Below, piece by piece: positions 51,345 through 61,451 of a DNA stretch of 64,000 bases. This DNA is from Oryzias latipes. Its lineage: Eukaryota; Chordata; Actinopteri; Beloniformes; Adrianichthyidae. The stretch lies in NCBI RefSeq assembly GCF_002234675.1, contig NC_019870.2:2810985-2874984 (forward strand), given 5' to 3'. Both the position numbers and the translations under genes were made by a program. Numbering within the stretch: position 1 is the stretch's first letter; each line of letters begins with the position of its first letter. The notes beneath the pieces were generated by a model, which worked only from the letters and a program-made list of their open reading frames with translations, was not told the DNA's origin and searched no databases.

Positions 51345-54089
51345 TAACATTTAGAATATAAATAGATAAAATATAAATAAAAAAATATATATAAATAAAA
51401 TATAAATATTATAAAACACTGGAGGCGATAGCGTCCCTTGAAAAGTGTAAACGCCACTCGGAAGTTCACTACGATTCTCGCAGACAGTCGCCAGCAAAAC
51501 CAGCCAACTTTAGTGTGAACTAGATAGATAGGCATGATTGTGGATACGATTGCTGTGAAGCATAAACCGGGCTTTAGGCGAGCACAAGTGAGTCTCGCAG
51601 TTCTCTATAACAGAGTTTATCAACCTTTTTTGAGCCACGGCACACTTTAACCTTGACAAAAATCCCGCGGCACACCAGCATCCAAAAATTTAAAAAAAAA
51701 AGAGAGATATTCACAGTCTGTATTGATGTACAGCCCCTCCACAATCTCACATGCATTTTTGTGATGATTGTGGCAGAAAAAAATGGAAGCTGCAGCTGTT
51801 TTTTGTAAAAGATGTAACATAGGTTAAGTTAAAGGATTTAAAAACTGTTTGATGTGTGTTTGTTGTGGTTTCAAGACGTTCAACAACGAAGATTCATTAT
51901 GCGCCGAGACGCTTTCACTTTGTTCCAATGCATCATGGGAGATGTAGTGCGAAAGCAGCTGCTGATGGCAGAAAGACTCTCGTCTCTGAGCTTCATTGTT
52001 TTGTTCACTTGTTCCACGGTCTGATACCGGATTCTGTGGAAAGCTACACCGCTAAAGACGAGCTTTAGCTGGTATTTTTGTTAGAACTGAGCGACTTTAC
52101 GAGCTAAATCGGGACAAGGAAGTGAAGACTTGAACCACTTCTGATTGGTCAGACTGATGACGTGTGATTAAGCCTCCAAGAAAGATTGGTGGAGACAGTT
52201 AAAGGGGCGGGACTTTTCCAAAAACAGCTGAAGCTACGGCTAAATCGGGGTACTGTCATTCTTATCAAAATGTCTTTAATAGAATCAAATAAACACAAAG
52301 AAAAAAGTGATTGAACACAGAGCTGATATCCTGGAGTTAGAAAATGTTTTTAGATCAGTTAATGAGGGCAATTTCCCACAGCACTCCTGACCATCTCCCA
52401 CGGCACACTGGCTGAAAAACACTGATCTAGAAGCCGCACGCCCACCTTATGGGACGTTGGGAAAATAGACCGCACCATTTCCGCGGAACTGAAGTAGCGC
52501 GTACTGATGACGTACGGTGTGCTTACGCCTGCGGTGGCCTAACAGGAGAGTTTACCGTGTGTGATGCTCTAAAATCTTCAGAGGAGAGGTGGCGAAGCGT
52601 AGATCCCACATCTGGATGACGGGCATCCGGTCGTCCTCCGAGGCCAGAACCAGCTGCGTCGCCACCTCCGGGTTCCAGGCCAGGCTGGAGCAATGCATCT
52701 GTAACAGAGTCTGGGGTGAGAGGCAGGCTGGAGCGCTGCGGGGAACCGGAGGGTCGCCAAACGTACCCTGTTGCTGTGGTCGCTGACTTTGATGATGAGG
52801 TCGTTCTTTCGGAGGTCCCACACGGACGCCCGGCCGCTCGGGCTGGCGGACGCCAGGATGTGCTGGACCTGCCGGTTCCACGCCACGCAGCTGATGTCCT
52901 CCAGAGGCTTGAGGTCCAACGCGGAGAAGTCAGAACCGTCACAGATGTGGTACAAGTTCACTGAGGGGAAAGCTCTTACCTGAGTTTTGGGTCCCGGCGT
53001 CATTGGAGATCCAAAGTTGTTCATGTCCCAGATAAAAATTTCAGACTCGTTCCCGCCTGACGCCACCAGGTTTGCCTGAGGGAGGTGAAAAAAAACCCCA
53101 CAAATGAAGTCAGGATCTTCATTTAAGCCGGATGTAAGTTAGCAGAACCGATCGGGTCGTCACCTGGAACGGGTTAACGTCCAGAGCCCTCACCGGCCCC
53201 GAATGCCGATCGCTCTCCGTGATGACAACATCGCTCTTTCCCGCCATGATCCTCGCCGGGTCGTACAGGATCACATTCCCGTTCTCGCCGCCTGCGATCA
53301 GGACGCCGGCTGGGTGATTCTGGGAGTCCATGCCGAAGGGGCCCCAGACCAGCTTGTAGTATCTGTAGGGGGAGGAGGGGCGAACAAGGCAGTTTAGGGT
53401 CCAGTTAAGTAGGAAAAAAGAAGAATGTTTAGTTTCAGCTGTTATGCTTTGAAGGGGAAAAAAACCAAACATTTATGAACAAATGAGGGAATAACTTATG
53501 GAATCCGCCTTCACCAATCAGGAGTGAGCTTGTTGGAAGGCCACACCCCCACCACTTGAAAGCGGGCCACACGAAATCTGTCAGTCGTTTGTTTTTATTT
53601 TATTGAGGCATTTGTCAGGACTTTGACAAACTGTCCACATGTGAACAGGGAGAACAGCAGAAGGACGGAGATCCAGTGCCGATGCTCCAAGAGTCAGAGG
53701 AGCTGCTCCTGAGGAGTTCTCTACCTGTGAGCGGAGGAGAAGGAGCCGCAGGACTTCATGTCCAGCGTGGGATCGGCCAGGTCCAACTCGAAGAACTCCA
53801 GGGAGGCATTGGTGCTGAAAGAGGCGTCCAGCTGCTGGGCGGACGTTCCTGCGGGAGAGGTGGTCGTTCAGGTCACAGAAAACCAAATCCAATCCAAACT
53901 ATTGCATGCACAGACAAAAGACTCCTTTAAGAATATTTCAGCAGATAAATCTCAGACATGCGAGTCCTAAAAGAAAGGAGACTCCCCCAAAAACCTCCTC
54001 AGTCCCACACCTGTGGCAAGGTAAATGGGGTGGTGCTGCGCCGGGCTCCAGCTCTGGATTGCTGTGCGGTTGACCTCTTTGAGCTTCAT
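31233..54089 (-). CDS. sec31a: SEC31A, COPII outer coat subunit
   Basis: Forms the outer COPII cage with SEC13 at ER exit sites and stimulates SAR1 GTPase via SEC23. There are 27 coding exons: 54,089-54,011; 53,848-53,725; 53,362-53,164; 53,075-52,980; 52,907-52,767; 52,698-52,556; 50,807-50,708; 50,630-50,469; 49,296-49,144; 49,051-48,830; 48,748-48,674; 48,589-48,548; 45,832-45,584; 45,488-45,392; 42,883-42,705; 42,629-42,503; 42,431-42,286; 41,432-41,259; 40,525-40,352; 40,176-40,066; 39,834-39,732; 38,673-38,320; 36,734-36,679; 32,864-32,637; 32,563-32,444; 32,369-32,298; 31,412-31,233. The sum is 3,906 bases, 1,301 aa (human about 1,220). WD40 repeats span residues 1-350 ([37 protein letters not shown]), the alpha-solenoid about 480-835 ([20 protein letters not shown]), the Pro-rich region about 836-1,180 including [10 protein letters not shown], and the C-terminal domain ends [20 protein letters not shown]. 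The extra length lies in an acidic linker (residues 513-627) and a Pro/Ser exon (966-1,083). Confidence 0.95.
31600..32280. repeat. Unassigned repeat-like block in the last sec31a intron
   Basis: Fills the final intron. It contains 'gctacgtacacactgagcat' and 'ggcgttta cactgcgc'-like text typical of the ends of fish DNA transposons, and 'ggcgccccgggcaactgccc' in the middle. Similar words ('gtgtaaacgccactcg') occur in inverted orientation at 51,435-51,455. Ends were not resolved. Confidence 0.35.
32900..35550. repeat. Minisatellite built from an 11-bp unit, 33-bp and 22-bp higher-order units
   Basis: About 2.65 kb in the sec31a intron between coding exons 23 and 24. The core (32,905-35,150) is made of three 11-mers, gggttcccaaa (or ...ccata), ggagttttaca and gggtgcctacg, arranged as 22-bp pairs or 33-bp triplets in irregular order. 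The right flank (35,150-35,550) keeps the 11-bp rhythm with strongly diverged units such as gggttcctata and ggcttcctata, as expected for the ancestral unit. The core copies are nearly identical, so that part expanded recently. It reads without stops for hundreds of codons on the plus strand, which is a by-product of the repeat and not a gene. Confidence 0.97.
36280..36480. repeat. Interspersed repeat, copy 3 of 3
   Basis: 'attccctcactcctccccaactcctaaaa' followed by 'taattcagacacatga' parallels 1,203-1,289. It lies in the same sec31a intron as the minisatellite. Only part of the family unit is present. Confidence 0.45.
43749..45008. mobile_element. Inverted-repeat (foldback-type) DNA element, 1.26 kb
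   Basis: The arms at 43,749-43,883 and 44,873-45,008 are inverted copies of each other over about 135 bp with few differences. Both contain 'ttttccaaagtagctttgtt', 'gttgctgtttttcacaatgg', 'cgtatttatttcatgaagag' and 'gaatgggtctttctgtcaat'. The interior is about 990 bp and has no transposase-like frame. It lies in the sec31a intron between coding exons 14 and 15. The outermost arm base is TTTTTTCAGAA; I could not fix a target duplication because the left flank is itself a T-rich repeat. Confidence 0.8.
47178..47510. repeat. Interspersed repeat, gene-poor type, copy 2
   Basis: Matches 15,860-16,420 in order over many blocks ('cttgtagcatttttctcatgatgg', 'agcctggggttgtgag', 'gctgtaagctagcaggag', 'cccgcccacaattcaagagg'). 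A LINE tail at 47,515-47,765 directly abuts it. Confidence 0.6.
47515..47765 (+). mobile_element. 5'-truncated LINE, L2-like 3' end
   Basis: The stretch from about 47,517 translates to [20 protein letters not shown], then [20 protein letters not shown] and a stop, the conserved C-terminal end of L2-type LINE ORF2 proteins. A short 3' UTR follows, ending 'aaagtgctttataaataaag' and then (TTGAG)n, the usual tandem tail of these elements. The element is severely 5'-truncated, as is common for LINE insertions, and lies antisense to sec31a in an intron. Confidence 0.75.
48503..48532. repeat. (AT)n microsatellite next to a sec31a splice donor
   Basis: Fifteen AT units, beginning only 15 bases inside the intron that follows the 42-bp coding exon 48,589-48,548. 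Confidence 0.95.
49430..50201 (+). mobile_element. Truncated copy of the 58.6-59.9 kb element family
   Basis: Matches 58,790-59,594 in the same orientation over about 770 bp ('cagcagagcagaccgactta', 'ttgaacaggtgagctgaatg', 'ataacgttccaaatg', 'cttcaagctaggctc'). The right end reads GGCCCTAAAACTCTGTCGTA at 50,182-50,201, the same terminus as the other copy. The left terminal repeat is missing, so the element is 5'-truncated or partly deleted. It lies in a sec31a intron (between coding exons 8 and 9). Confidence 0.75.
50965..51420. repeat. AT-rich low-complexity block with (AT)n
   Basis: Long (AAAT)-like degenerate sequence with a 48-bp (AT)24 run at 51,293-51,340, in a sec31a intron. Confidence 0.85.
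51611..52424 (-). mobile_element. hAT-type non-autonomous DNA transposon, copy B (inverted)
   Basis: Reverse-oriented copy of 3,888-4,714 and of nearly the same length (814 bp). The ends are CAGAGTTTATCAACC and GGCTGAAAAACACTG, more diverged than copy A. The flanks ctctataa and atctagaa agree at six of eight positions, consistent with an old 8-bp target duplication. The ZNF143-like site is kept as CAATGCATCATGGGA at 51,926-51,940. It lies in the sec31a intron between coding exons 6 and 7. Confidence 0.8.
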
Positions 54090-55042
54090 CCTGGAAGAAA
54101 ACAGGTATGATTTACTGCGAGGTTTGTAGAAAAGCTAAAGATGAACAGGAGCAAAAACATCTAATTAGCAAAAGAGTAAAACCTTTTTTCTTTAGGGACG
54201 GCAAAACATTAACTTTTAATCACATTTTAACCAGTAAATTGATTTTTTTTTTTTTTTTTTTACACAACACATATGATGAGCTCATATTGAGATCCTCCCA
54301 GTTCTGGGTCCCATAGACAATACAAGTCTCAAAAATAGCACATTTATGATGAATTTTAAAGTTTTTTTTTTTTTTACAGATTTTTATTCTTTTTGTTGAC
54401 TCAAAGATCGTCTCTTGGTTAAAAACAAACCATTTAAAATTGCACAGAAAAACCCTTTAGACACACTAAACAAAACATGGCATCCAAACTAAATAATCAG
54501 TGTCTATCAGCTGTTATTAAGAATACAATTAACTAAATCTATGATAAAAGACAAATACGCATCCTTAAAGCCAGATTTAAAGTTTTGTACATGATCATGT
54601 GTTTACATACGTCACTCATGTAAATCAATTTCCTTGTGGATGCAGCGATTTCCTTAAATTCACTTTTGTGAATAATGAAAATATTTAAACTAACATTTTC
54701 CTGGTTCTTTTGGAGAAAAACCATAAATTGTTGTTTAGGTGCAGCAGGTTTGTGCATTTTGAACAAAACTTTTTCTTTTCTTCATAACAACACAGATAAG
54801 CGCCGTGTGATATCAGCGACTGCACTGGCTTTAGCCTTGATAAACAGCAGCTAGCATTAAGCTAACAGCTGACAAGTCATTTAAAAAGCAGAACAGCCCT
54901 GACAACAGGAAACAATGAAAGTGAAACACGTGTTAAATTACTCTAAGCCTGAGGGCAAACTGTCTCCTGTAGCCTCCTAGCTACCTGTGCGCGATAATGA
55001 GACAGGTAGGTTAGGTAAGGTAGCTAACACGGATGTACTTAC

Positions 55043-55280
55043 TTCTCTAAGCAGCTTAGCTTCTTTTCCTTCGCGGCTCCTCACATCAACGATAGCATAA
55101 AGAAGCGCAGAAAGACGACTCCCGTGCGTGCTTCAATCCGTTAACGGCTGCAGAAGACGGAGGAAGAGGCTACCGGCTCCAGACAGATTTCCACGTCCAC
55201 ACTGGTCTCCATCAACGTGGCACTAAGCAACAAACTCCTCCTCCCACGAAGAAGAAAAAGCTATTTCCGGTTTCTAGCTG
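55043..55280 (-). promoter_or_regulatory. sec31a 5' untranslated exon and promoter
   Basis: A GTAAGTAC donor on the minus strand at 55,042-55,035 ends a GC-richer stretch at about 55,043-55,210, about 0.95 kb upstream of the exon that starts with TTCCAG|G-ATG. This fits an untranslated first exon. An ETS-type TTCCGG (55,265-55,270) and no TATA box fit a housekeeping promoter. Confidence 0.6.
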
Positions 55281-58200
55281 CTAGCATGCTAACTTTTTTT
55301 TTTTTTTTTATTAGAACTTCAAAAGATGATATACACACATTTACATAATTATAAAAAAAGAAATACAAAAAAATATATGAGAACTGTAGTTCACAATACT
55401 AGGGATTGTCACACATGTGATCTTCAATGAAAATAGATTTTGTTTTTCATGAATTTCAGCGATTTAAAATAAAAGGATCTCTATGAAATGTATTAAATAA
55501 TGGTTTTGATTTTTAGAAAGCTGCTCTTATGAATGATTTCCCAGAAATTAAAGTATTAAATGCCTCTAACATGCCAAGTATTGCAAATTTCTTAAAAAAA
55601 CTTTTTTTTTAGAATTCATTAAAAGCGTTTATGAAAAGTCCCTTTCAGCTAAAATAACTTCACTGTAAAAACTGATCCCAAGTTGAAATAATCTTATTGC
55701 AATAAAAACAAAATAGTTGTTTAAATATAAGCTACCCAATGTCCACTTTCAACATTTTAAGTTGCATAAACAAAATAAAGCTCAACAAAAGCTTAAAATG
55801 ATGCATAAAAACTTTATTTAAAAAGCATTTTAACAAAGATGTATTAAACATTTTGTAAATCAAGTTTAAACAGTTACATTTGGTGCAGCCATTATCAATC
55901 TTTCCATAAAATCCTTTACATTCATAAATCTGTATTAAATAATAAAAATGAATTAAGTATAAATTATGAAGACATGATACAGAAAACCAAGAGGCCATTT
56001 AAGATTAGAAATGTCAACATTCAACAGTAACAGCTGCAAATAATGAATGCTTTTTATTATTAACTAAAAAATATGTGCAATAATACTAGAAGTATTGATG
56101 TCATTGACAAACATGCCGTGATTGTTTAAATATTTGCTTTAATAAAAAAACAACAACAACTTAAAAATTACTTTTAAGCCGCGCAAATTGTGATGTTTGG
56201 ATTTTTCCAGGTTTATTTCTTGTAAATGGATAATTTTTACACAGAGAACTTCCAAACATAACATGAAATAAATATTTCTTGTAGTAAAACTGGAGTCTAT
56301 ATCAAAAAAGAAACGAATAAACACAGACAGAGGGCATCCGTTCATATAAAACTGTGGCAAAAACGTTTATGTTATCGATTGTACATAAAATACTGCACAC
56401 AATATAACCTGCTTCAAAGCAAATGGATAAGGAAAAAAAAGTCTAAGTAGTTTAGGACCTGAAAGGTCCGGTGAAGATCCACACGTTCAGAAGATCACCT
56501 GAACTGTCAGCAACGGGCCAAACCTGGAACAGAACAAAACACGTCAGCTGAAAAGCCTCCCTGGAGCTGAGAGTGGGTGGAAAAGCGGCGCAGAACCCTC
56601 AGTTATGAGCGAACGGATAATCTTTCCCACACAGGAGTGGGTCAGATGGGTAGTGATTGATTTAATCATTGGGACTGCTTTGTGCACCGGTTTGCGGCTA
56701 AGATGAAGTACCTACAAGAGCGTCGACTCCTCACAGGAATGTCTTTGATTCTGCATAAATAGAAGAAAATAAAACACTTAAGATCAATCGTAACTGTTTG
56801 CCTTTTATAAACCAAAGAAAAAAAGCAAGCGCAAACAGGATCATAGGAGGTGTTTGAGAAAATATACTGCTGTGCTGGTTGTAACCCCTGTAGATGTTAT
56901 TTTTTCTGCATGAGTAAATGAGGCGTTTCCTGAACCCAAACCCATGTGAAGGTTCCTAGAAATCCAAAGAAGAGCTGTTTTCTGGACCTAAAGGTAGAAA
57001 GGCATCCGCTAAAGGGTGGGGCTGTTTGGTTCCTCCAAACATTCAGGATTTAGCCCGACATGATGGAGCTGAGAGGAGAGTCTTCTCTGCAGAGAACAGT
57101 GAGTCACAATGAATGAAAGGTTTCCATGTTTCACTTCTGTACGGCATGTCAGACAGGCGCTGCGTCATCACAGCGCTTTACAGACCACAGTTGCATTTAA
57201 AAAAAAACACATTAATGACATTTTAAGAGTAAAAGTAAACGGAAAATCTGAACTCGAAATAGTAAACAGCTGAATGAAAGACCCTGGTATTTTAACCCAA
57301 TTCAACCAAAAATGCAGTTCTATAAATAAATCTGACGTCACATCACACTTTGTTACACAAGTTCAATCAAAGTAGATGCAATTACAGTAAACTGGGAGCT
57401 TTTAGAAAACATGAGTGAACAAATATAAGTGAATTAAAAAGTACTTTTAACTAACTATCCTGATACTCATAACTGACGGAGACGTTTGAACATTTTTAGT
57501 AACATAAAACAAGTTAAAGGCACACGGTCACACAAATAATTTTAATCTAACAAATACGAACTAAAATAAAATAGACGCTCTTCTTGCTTGTTCTTGCGAA
57601 TCAGTTCCTGTGGGAAGAAAAAACTTTAAATAATGTCTTAATAGTCATATTTTACTTTAACGCAACTCGCTTTTTCAAGAGTAAGCAAAATATTGAAAAT
57701 ATCATATCTATTTAAGGGGGAAAAAACGTTTATATTATCATCACACATTACCCTCCACGTGCTCCTATAGTTCGTGTCCCATGATTCTCTGCGAATGTCC
57801 AGCGCCTGCTCAGTGGAGGTTTGCAGAGACGCATGCGCATTACGATGTTTGACTATTTTGAAAAGCATCCTGGGTAATGGAGGAATATCAACACATCTTG
57901 AAAAAAATTTAACTGAAAGTCTTTCATTTTTCAGACTTCCGTGTAAATATACAAGATAAATTTGTAAAAACATGTTTTGGCTAAAAAAGAAAAAGAAAAA
58001 TATTCCCAATAAAAAAATAACCTGGAGAGAGTTTTGAAATGTGCTTTATAATTTAGGGAAATTGTCTATTAAAACTGTGTAATTAACTGTAACATATAGA
58101 CATTTATTGGAGAAAATAATCAAAGTAGCTTCATAATAACCATTTAGGGGAAACAAATACGTATTTAGGATATAATTTTAATGGGTCAGAAAAACATTAA

Positions 58201-58561
58201 ATACTCAGTAGTTGCTGTCATATTTTCTTTTATTCGTCTTCTTTAATATTTTTATCTGACTTTTATGCATTCCATTGCCCTTTTGTAATTTAATGCTTTT
58301 ATTTTTCATTTTTTTTTCATTTAGCTTAATTTTTGATTTTCTCTTTTTATTTATCTTCTTAATGTAAGTTGGTACCCTGATGTTATTGTTTAGTGCTTTA
58401 CAAATAAAGATTTTTCTTTTTAATGACTTTTTTTCTTTGTCTTTGAAAGTGCCCAAACTCATTACCAAAAAGTGAAGGACAAAAAAGTTGATATAGAATG
58501 TTTATAGTTTGGATTCCAAATGTACAGAATGTTTTTTTTTAAGTTCTCAGTGGTGTTTTAG
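55281..58561. other. Intergenic region between sec31a and the inverted-repeat element
   Basis: Mostly AT-rich and without a recognisable gene. A promoter-like patch at 57,770-57,885 stands out and is described in the findings. In the human order THAP9 lies between SEC31A and LIN54; I see no THAP-domain or transposase-like coding sequence here. Confidence 0.5.
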
Positions 58562-59863
58562 TACGACGGAGTTTTAGGGCCACGGTGAGGAAAAAAAATT
58601 CTGCCCAACATGACGAGATTAAAGTCGTCATGTCGACTTTAATCTCGTCATGACGAGAAAAAACTCGACACAAAGTTTCGAGAAAAAACTCGTCCTGTCG
58701 AGATAAAAGTCGAAATAAAGTTTCGAGATTAAAGTCGCAATGTTGCGCGCGAGAGAAAAAAAATCGTAAATTTACGAGATTATTGTGGAAGTGAGCAGCA
58801 CGCAGAGCAGCAGGTGATCGCCGTGCAGCAGCAGAGCAGACCGACTAAACTTTGTTGAACAGGTGAGCTGAATGTTAATTGATAACGTTCCAAATGTCTG
58901 GAGGCTCATTTGATTGATTCACAAGTTATTAAAGTTTTATTTATTGATGGTTGGTTTGCAGGATCTCTGCAGCTGTTTGCTTGAATCCTTTCTTCCTCCA
59001 CCAGAGACCAGATATCTATGTTTGTGTGATGCTTCTGTCTGAGGAGGAGAAGCACTTTTTGCCATTTTCAACGTTGTAATGCTAATATAACAGACTATTT
59101 TCATTCATCTTTGTTTTTTAATGATCAAACGGGTCGCTTCATCTGCAGGAGGGGGCGTATGTGACACTGTTTACTTCCGCATTGGTGATCGGATGACAGA
59201 TTCATGACGTAATGTGACAGATGAACTTCAGGTTATGTGAATGAAAAGGAGAATAAAGGCTGCAGCGATCCTCTACACCCAAACGTGTCTCTGAGCTCCC
59301 TATTTTACATATCAAAGTCCGCTTTACTGACACCGAACCCCGGAAAGACGGCTCCACGGAAAATAATCTGATTTTGAGTCGCCAAAAGGCTCAGAATATC
59401 TTTGTTTTAAACCTATAATCCGGAAATAAAGCTTCACAAAAGGCTCCACATATTTCATCTTCAAGCTAGGCTCCGATAAACAGACAACTTCTGGGTTTTC
59501 TCCTTGTTAATCAATGAACTTTTTCCCGTAAATTTACGAGTTTTTATCTCCTAATAAAATTAGTTTTTTTTGGTGGCCATAAAACTCTGTCGTAAACTCT
59601 TAAATACAAAGCCACTAGCTCACTAACATTAGCCATAACACTGAATATTCCTGAAAGACTCAGCTTCACTGCTCTCGCACAACATTTCGACTTTAATCTC
59701 GAAACTTTATTTCGACTTTTATCTCGACACGACGAGTTTTTTCTCGAAACTTTGTGTCGAGTTTTTTCTCGTCATGACGAGATTAAAGTCGACATGACGA
59801 CTTTAATCTCGTCACGTTGGCCAGAATTTTTTTTCCTCACCGTGGCCCTAAAACTCCGTCGTA
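58562..59863. mobile_element. Long terminal-inverted-repeat DNA element, composite, 1.3 kb
   Basis: The arms at about 58,562-58,755 and 59,674-59,863 are inverted copies of about 190 bp with only a handful of differences. Both begin TACGACGGAGTTTTAGGGCC. The element is flanked by the direct repeat GTTTTAG (58,555-58,561 and 59,864-59,870), a 7-bp target duplication. Inside each arm there are further palindromes, for example gacgagattaaagtcg, a 6-base spacer, and its complement at 58,612-58,649. The interior carries a second, older terminus ending at 59,594 (ATAAAACTCTGTCGTA), so one family member appears nested within or recombined with another. No transposase frame is present. Confidence 0.88.
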
Positions 59864-60323
59864 GTTTTAGTTATGATTATGAAGTTTTTAACCAAAATTC
59901 CGTAACAGAAATGTCTTAAAAAGCCATATTTCATGTTTATCTGAAGCCTCCGTTTCCAAAATCTCCTCTAAATGGGCGTGGCCATTGGAGCTGAGCTAAG
60001 TAGCTCCGCCCTTGATGCCACCTTTCTGACTAAATCAGTGTCTAGCATGAGTGAAGAGCTGCACAAATGACAGCAAACTGACAGTCTCGATTCAAAAAAG
60101 TGAAAACTGACATATTTTTGGTTCCAAATCGCCACTTTTGAACAACATTTACAAAAACCTTGTTTACTAAGATTAGCCACAAAAAAGAACTTTGATAAGT
60201 CCATGAAATTGAGTTGCATTGCAGAATTTGAGCGGCACTGGCTGAAATGACTATTCACATGTAATTTTCCAAATACTCAAATTAATCCCAAACTTAATCC
60301 ATCCTCAGAGGATGAGTTCCTCT

Positions 60324-60360
<37 letters not shown>
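60324..60360. repeat. Poly-G run of 37 bases
   Basis: An uninterrupted run of 37 G on the plus strand. Homopolymers of G this long are rare in vertebrate DNA and are hard to sequence and assemble, so the true length may differ. Confidence 0.9.
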
Positions 60361-60932
60361 CGATTCGTGCGCCACCTCAGGTCCCGTCTGAACCAAATCG
60401 CCCAACAGGAGCCGGGACGGGTTCACCATGGACAGTTTGCCGTAGGGCGCATGGATCCCGATCACTTTGCCAGCTCCGGGGAGCCAGCCTGCTCCGGCCT
60501 CCTAAACTTTATATTTTTCTAATTTTCATCAATATAAAAAACAAAAAACAAACAAAAAAAAGGTCCTCCAATTTTATTCTCGTTTTTATTTTTACCCTCA
60601 TTCATTCGGGACCTTCACTTTAAAGTCAGATGAAAATCAGGTTTTTTTGGGTTTTTGTCATGTACCTGTGGCATTTTTCTTATAGAAGAGAACAAATATA
60701 ATTTAATAAAAACATTTCATTTTTGCATTTCTGAGTATTTCTCCTTTTAAATGGCGGTCAAACCGAGGCTGGGTCTGAATGAATGAGCTGTTGTGACGTC
60801 CCCCTAACGAGTAATCCGCATCAATCTATCAAATTCATGCTGGGTTTAATGTCTAAAGTATTCAGTCGAAACATAATCCTCCATCAGTCCACTCATGTTG
60901 CAGCTGATCCTCCGTCCGTCAGGTCTCACAAT

Positions 60933-60938
60933 TTTATT
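60933..60938 (-). terminator. Candidate polyadenylation signal of lin54 (AATAAA)
   Basis: AATAAA on the minus strand, about 0.51 kb after the lin54 stop. Other, non-canonical sites could be used instead. Confidence 0.45.
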
Positions 60939-61451
60939 TAGTATAAAACCAACAAAATCTAATTACTTTCATAGGAAAAAAACAATGCTGCCTAACTTTA
61001 GTTAATAGTTTGTGGACCTATGAGCCACACAATATTAGCACTCTGATAACAAATATTTGACAAAATAAATATCAAAAGATAAAAGTTCTGCTCGTCTACC
61101 GTAAGCACAAATATACCGATAGCAAAATGAGAGGCGTTCTTGGAAAACCTCAAAATAAGAGCAGCAGTCAGGTGGAAACAGAAGAGGAGGAGGTTCTGAA
61201 GGGCAGAGAAGTTCCTGTTGGACTCCAACTCGTCGTTTCTGTGCATCACAGTCCGATGAACGAGTGGGACCCAGAGTCCGCTCATCAGTCCGAGCTGAGC
61301 CGCTCGCTCCAGCTGCCGCTGGGAGAAATCCGCCTTTTTAGGCTCCTCCCTCTGCCTCGGAGGAGACGGCCCCGTTCCTCCCGCGGGAAGGGACGGGCGT
61401 CGGAGGCGCGGCGACCGAGGCGCGACCGGGGAAACTTGGCGACAGCTCAAC

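Larger units (their letters stand above)
59864..61451. other. Region downstream of lin54
   Basis: Contains the poly-G run (60,324-60,360), an orphan stop-free GC-rich block (60,361-60,501) and the probable end of the lin54 3' UTR near 60,933. The stretch 59,880-60,300 shows nothing recognisable. Confidence 0.4.

Noticed and set aside
57638-58009. 123-codon minus-strand frame
   Set aside because: It begins with a poly-Phe T-rich stretch, has no family match and runs through the promoter-like motifs; at most part of it could be an untranslated exon, so it is kept only as a finding.
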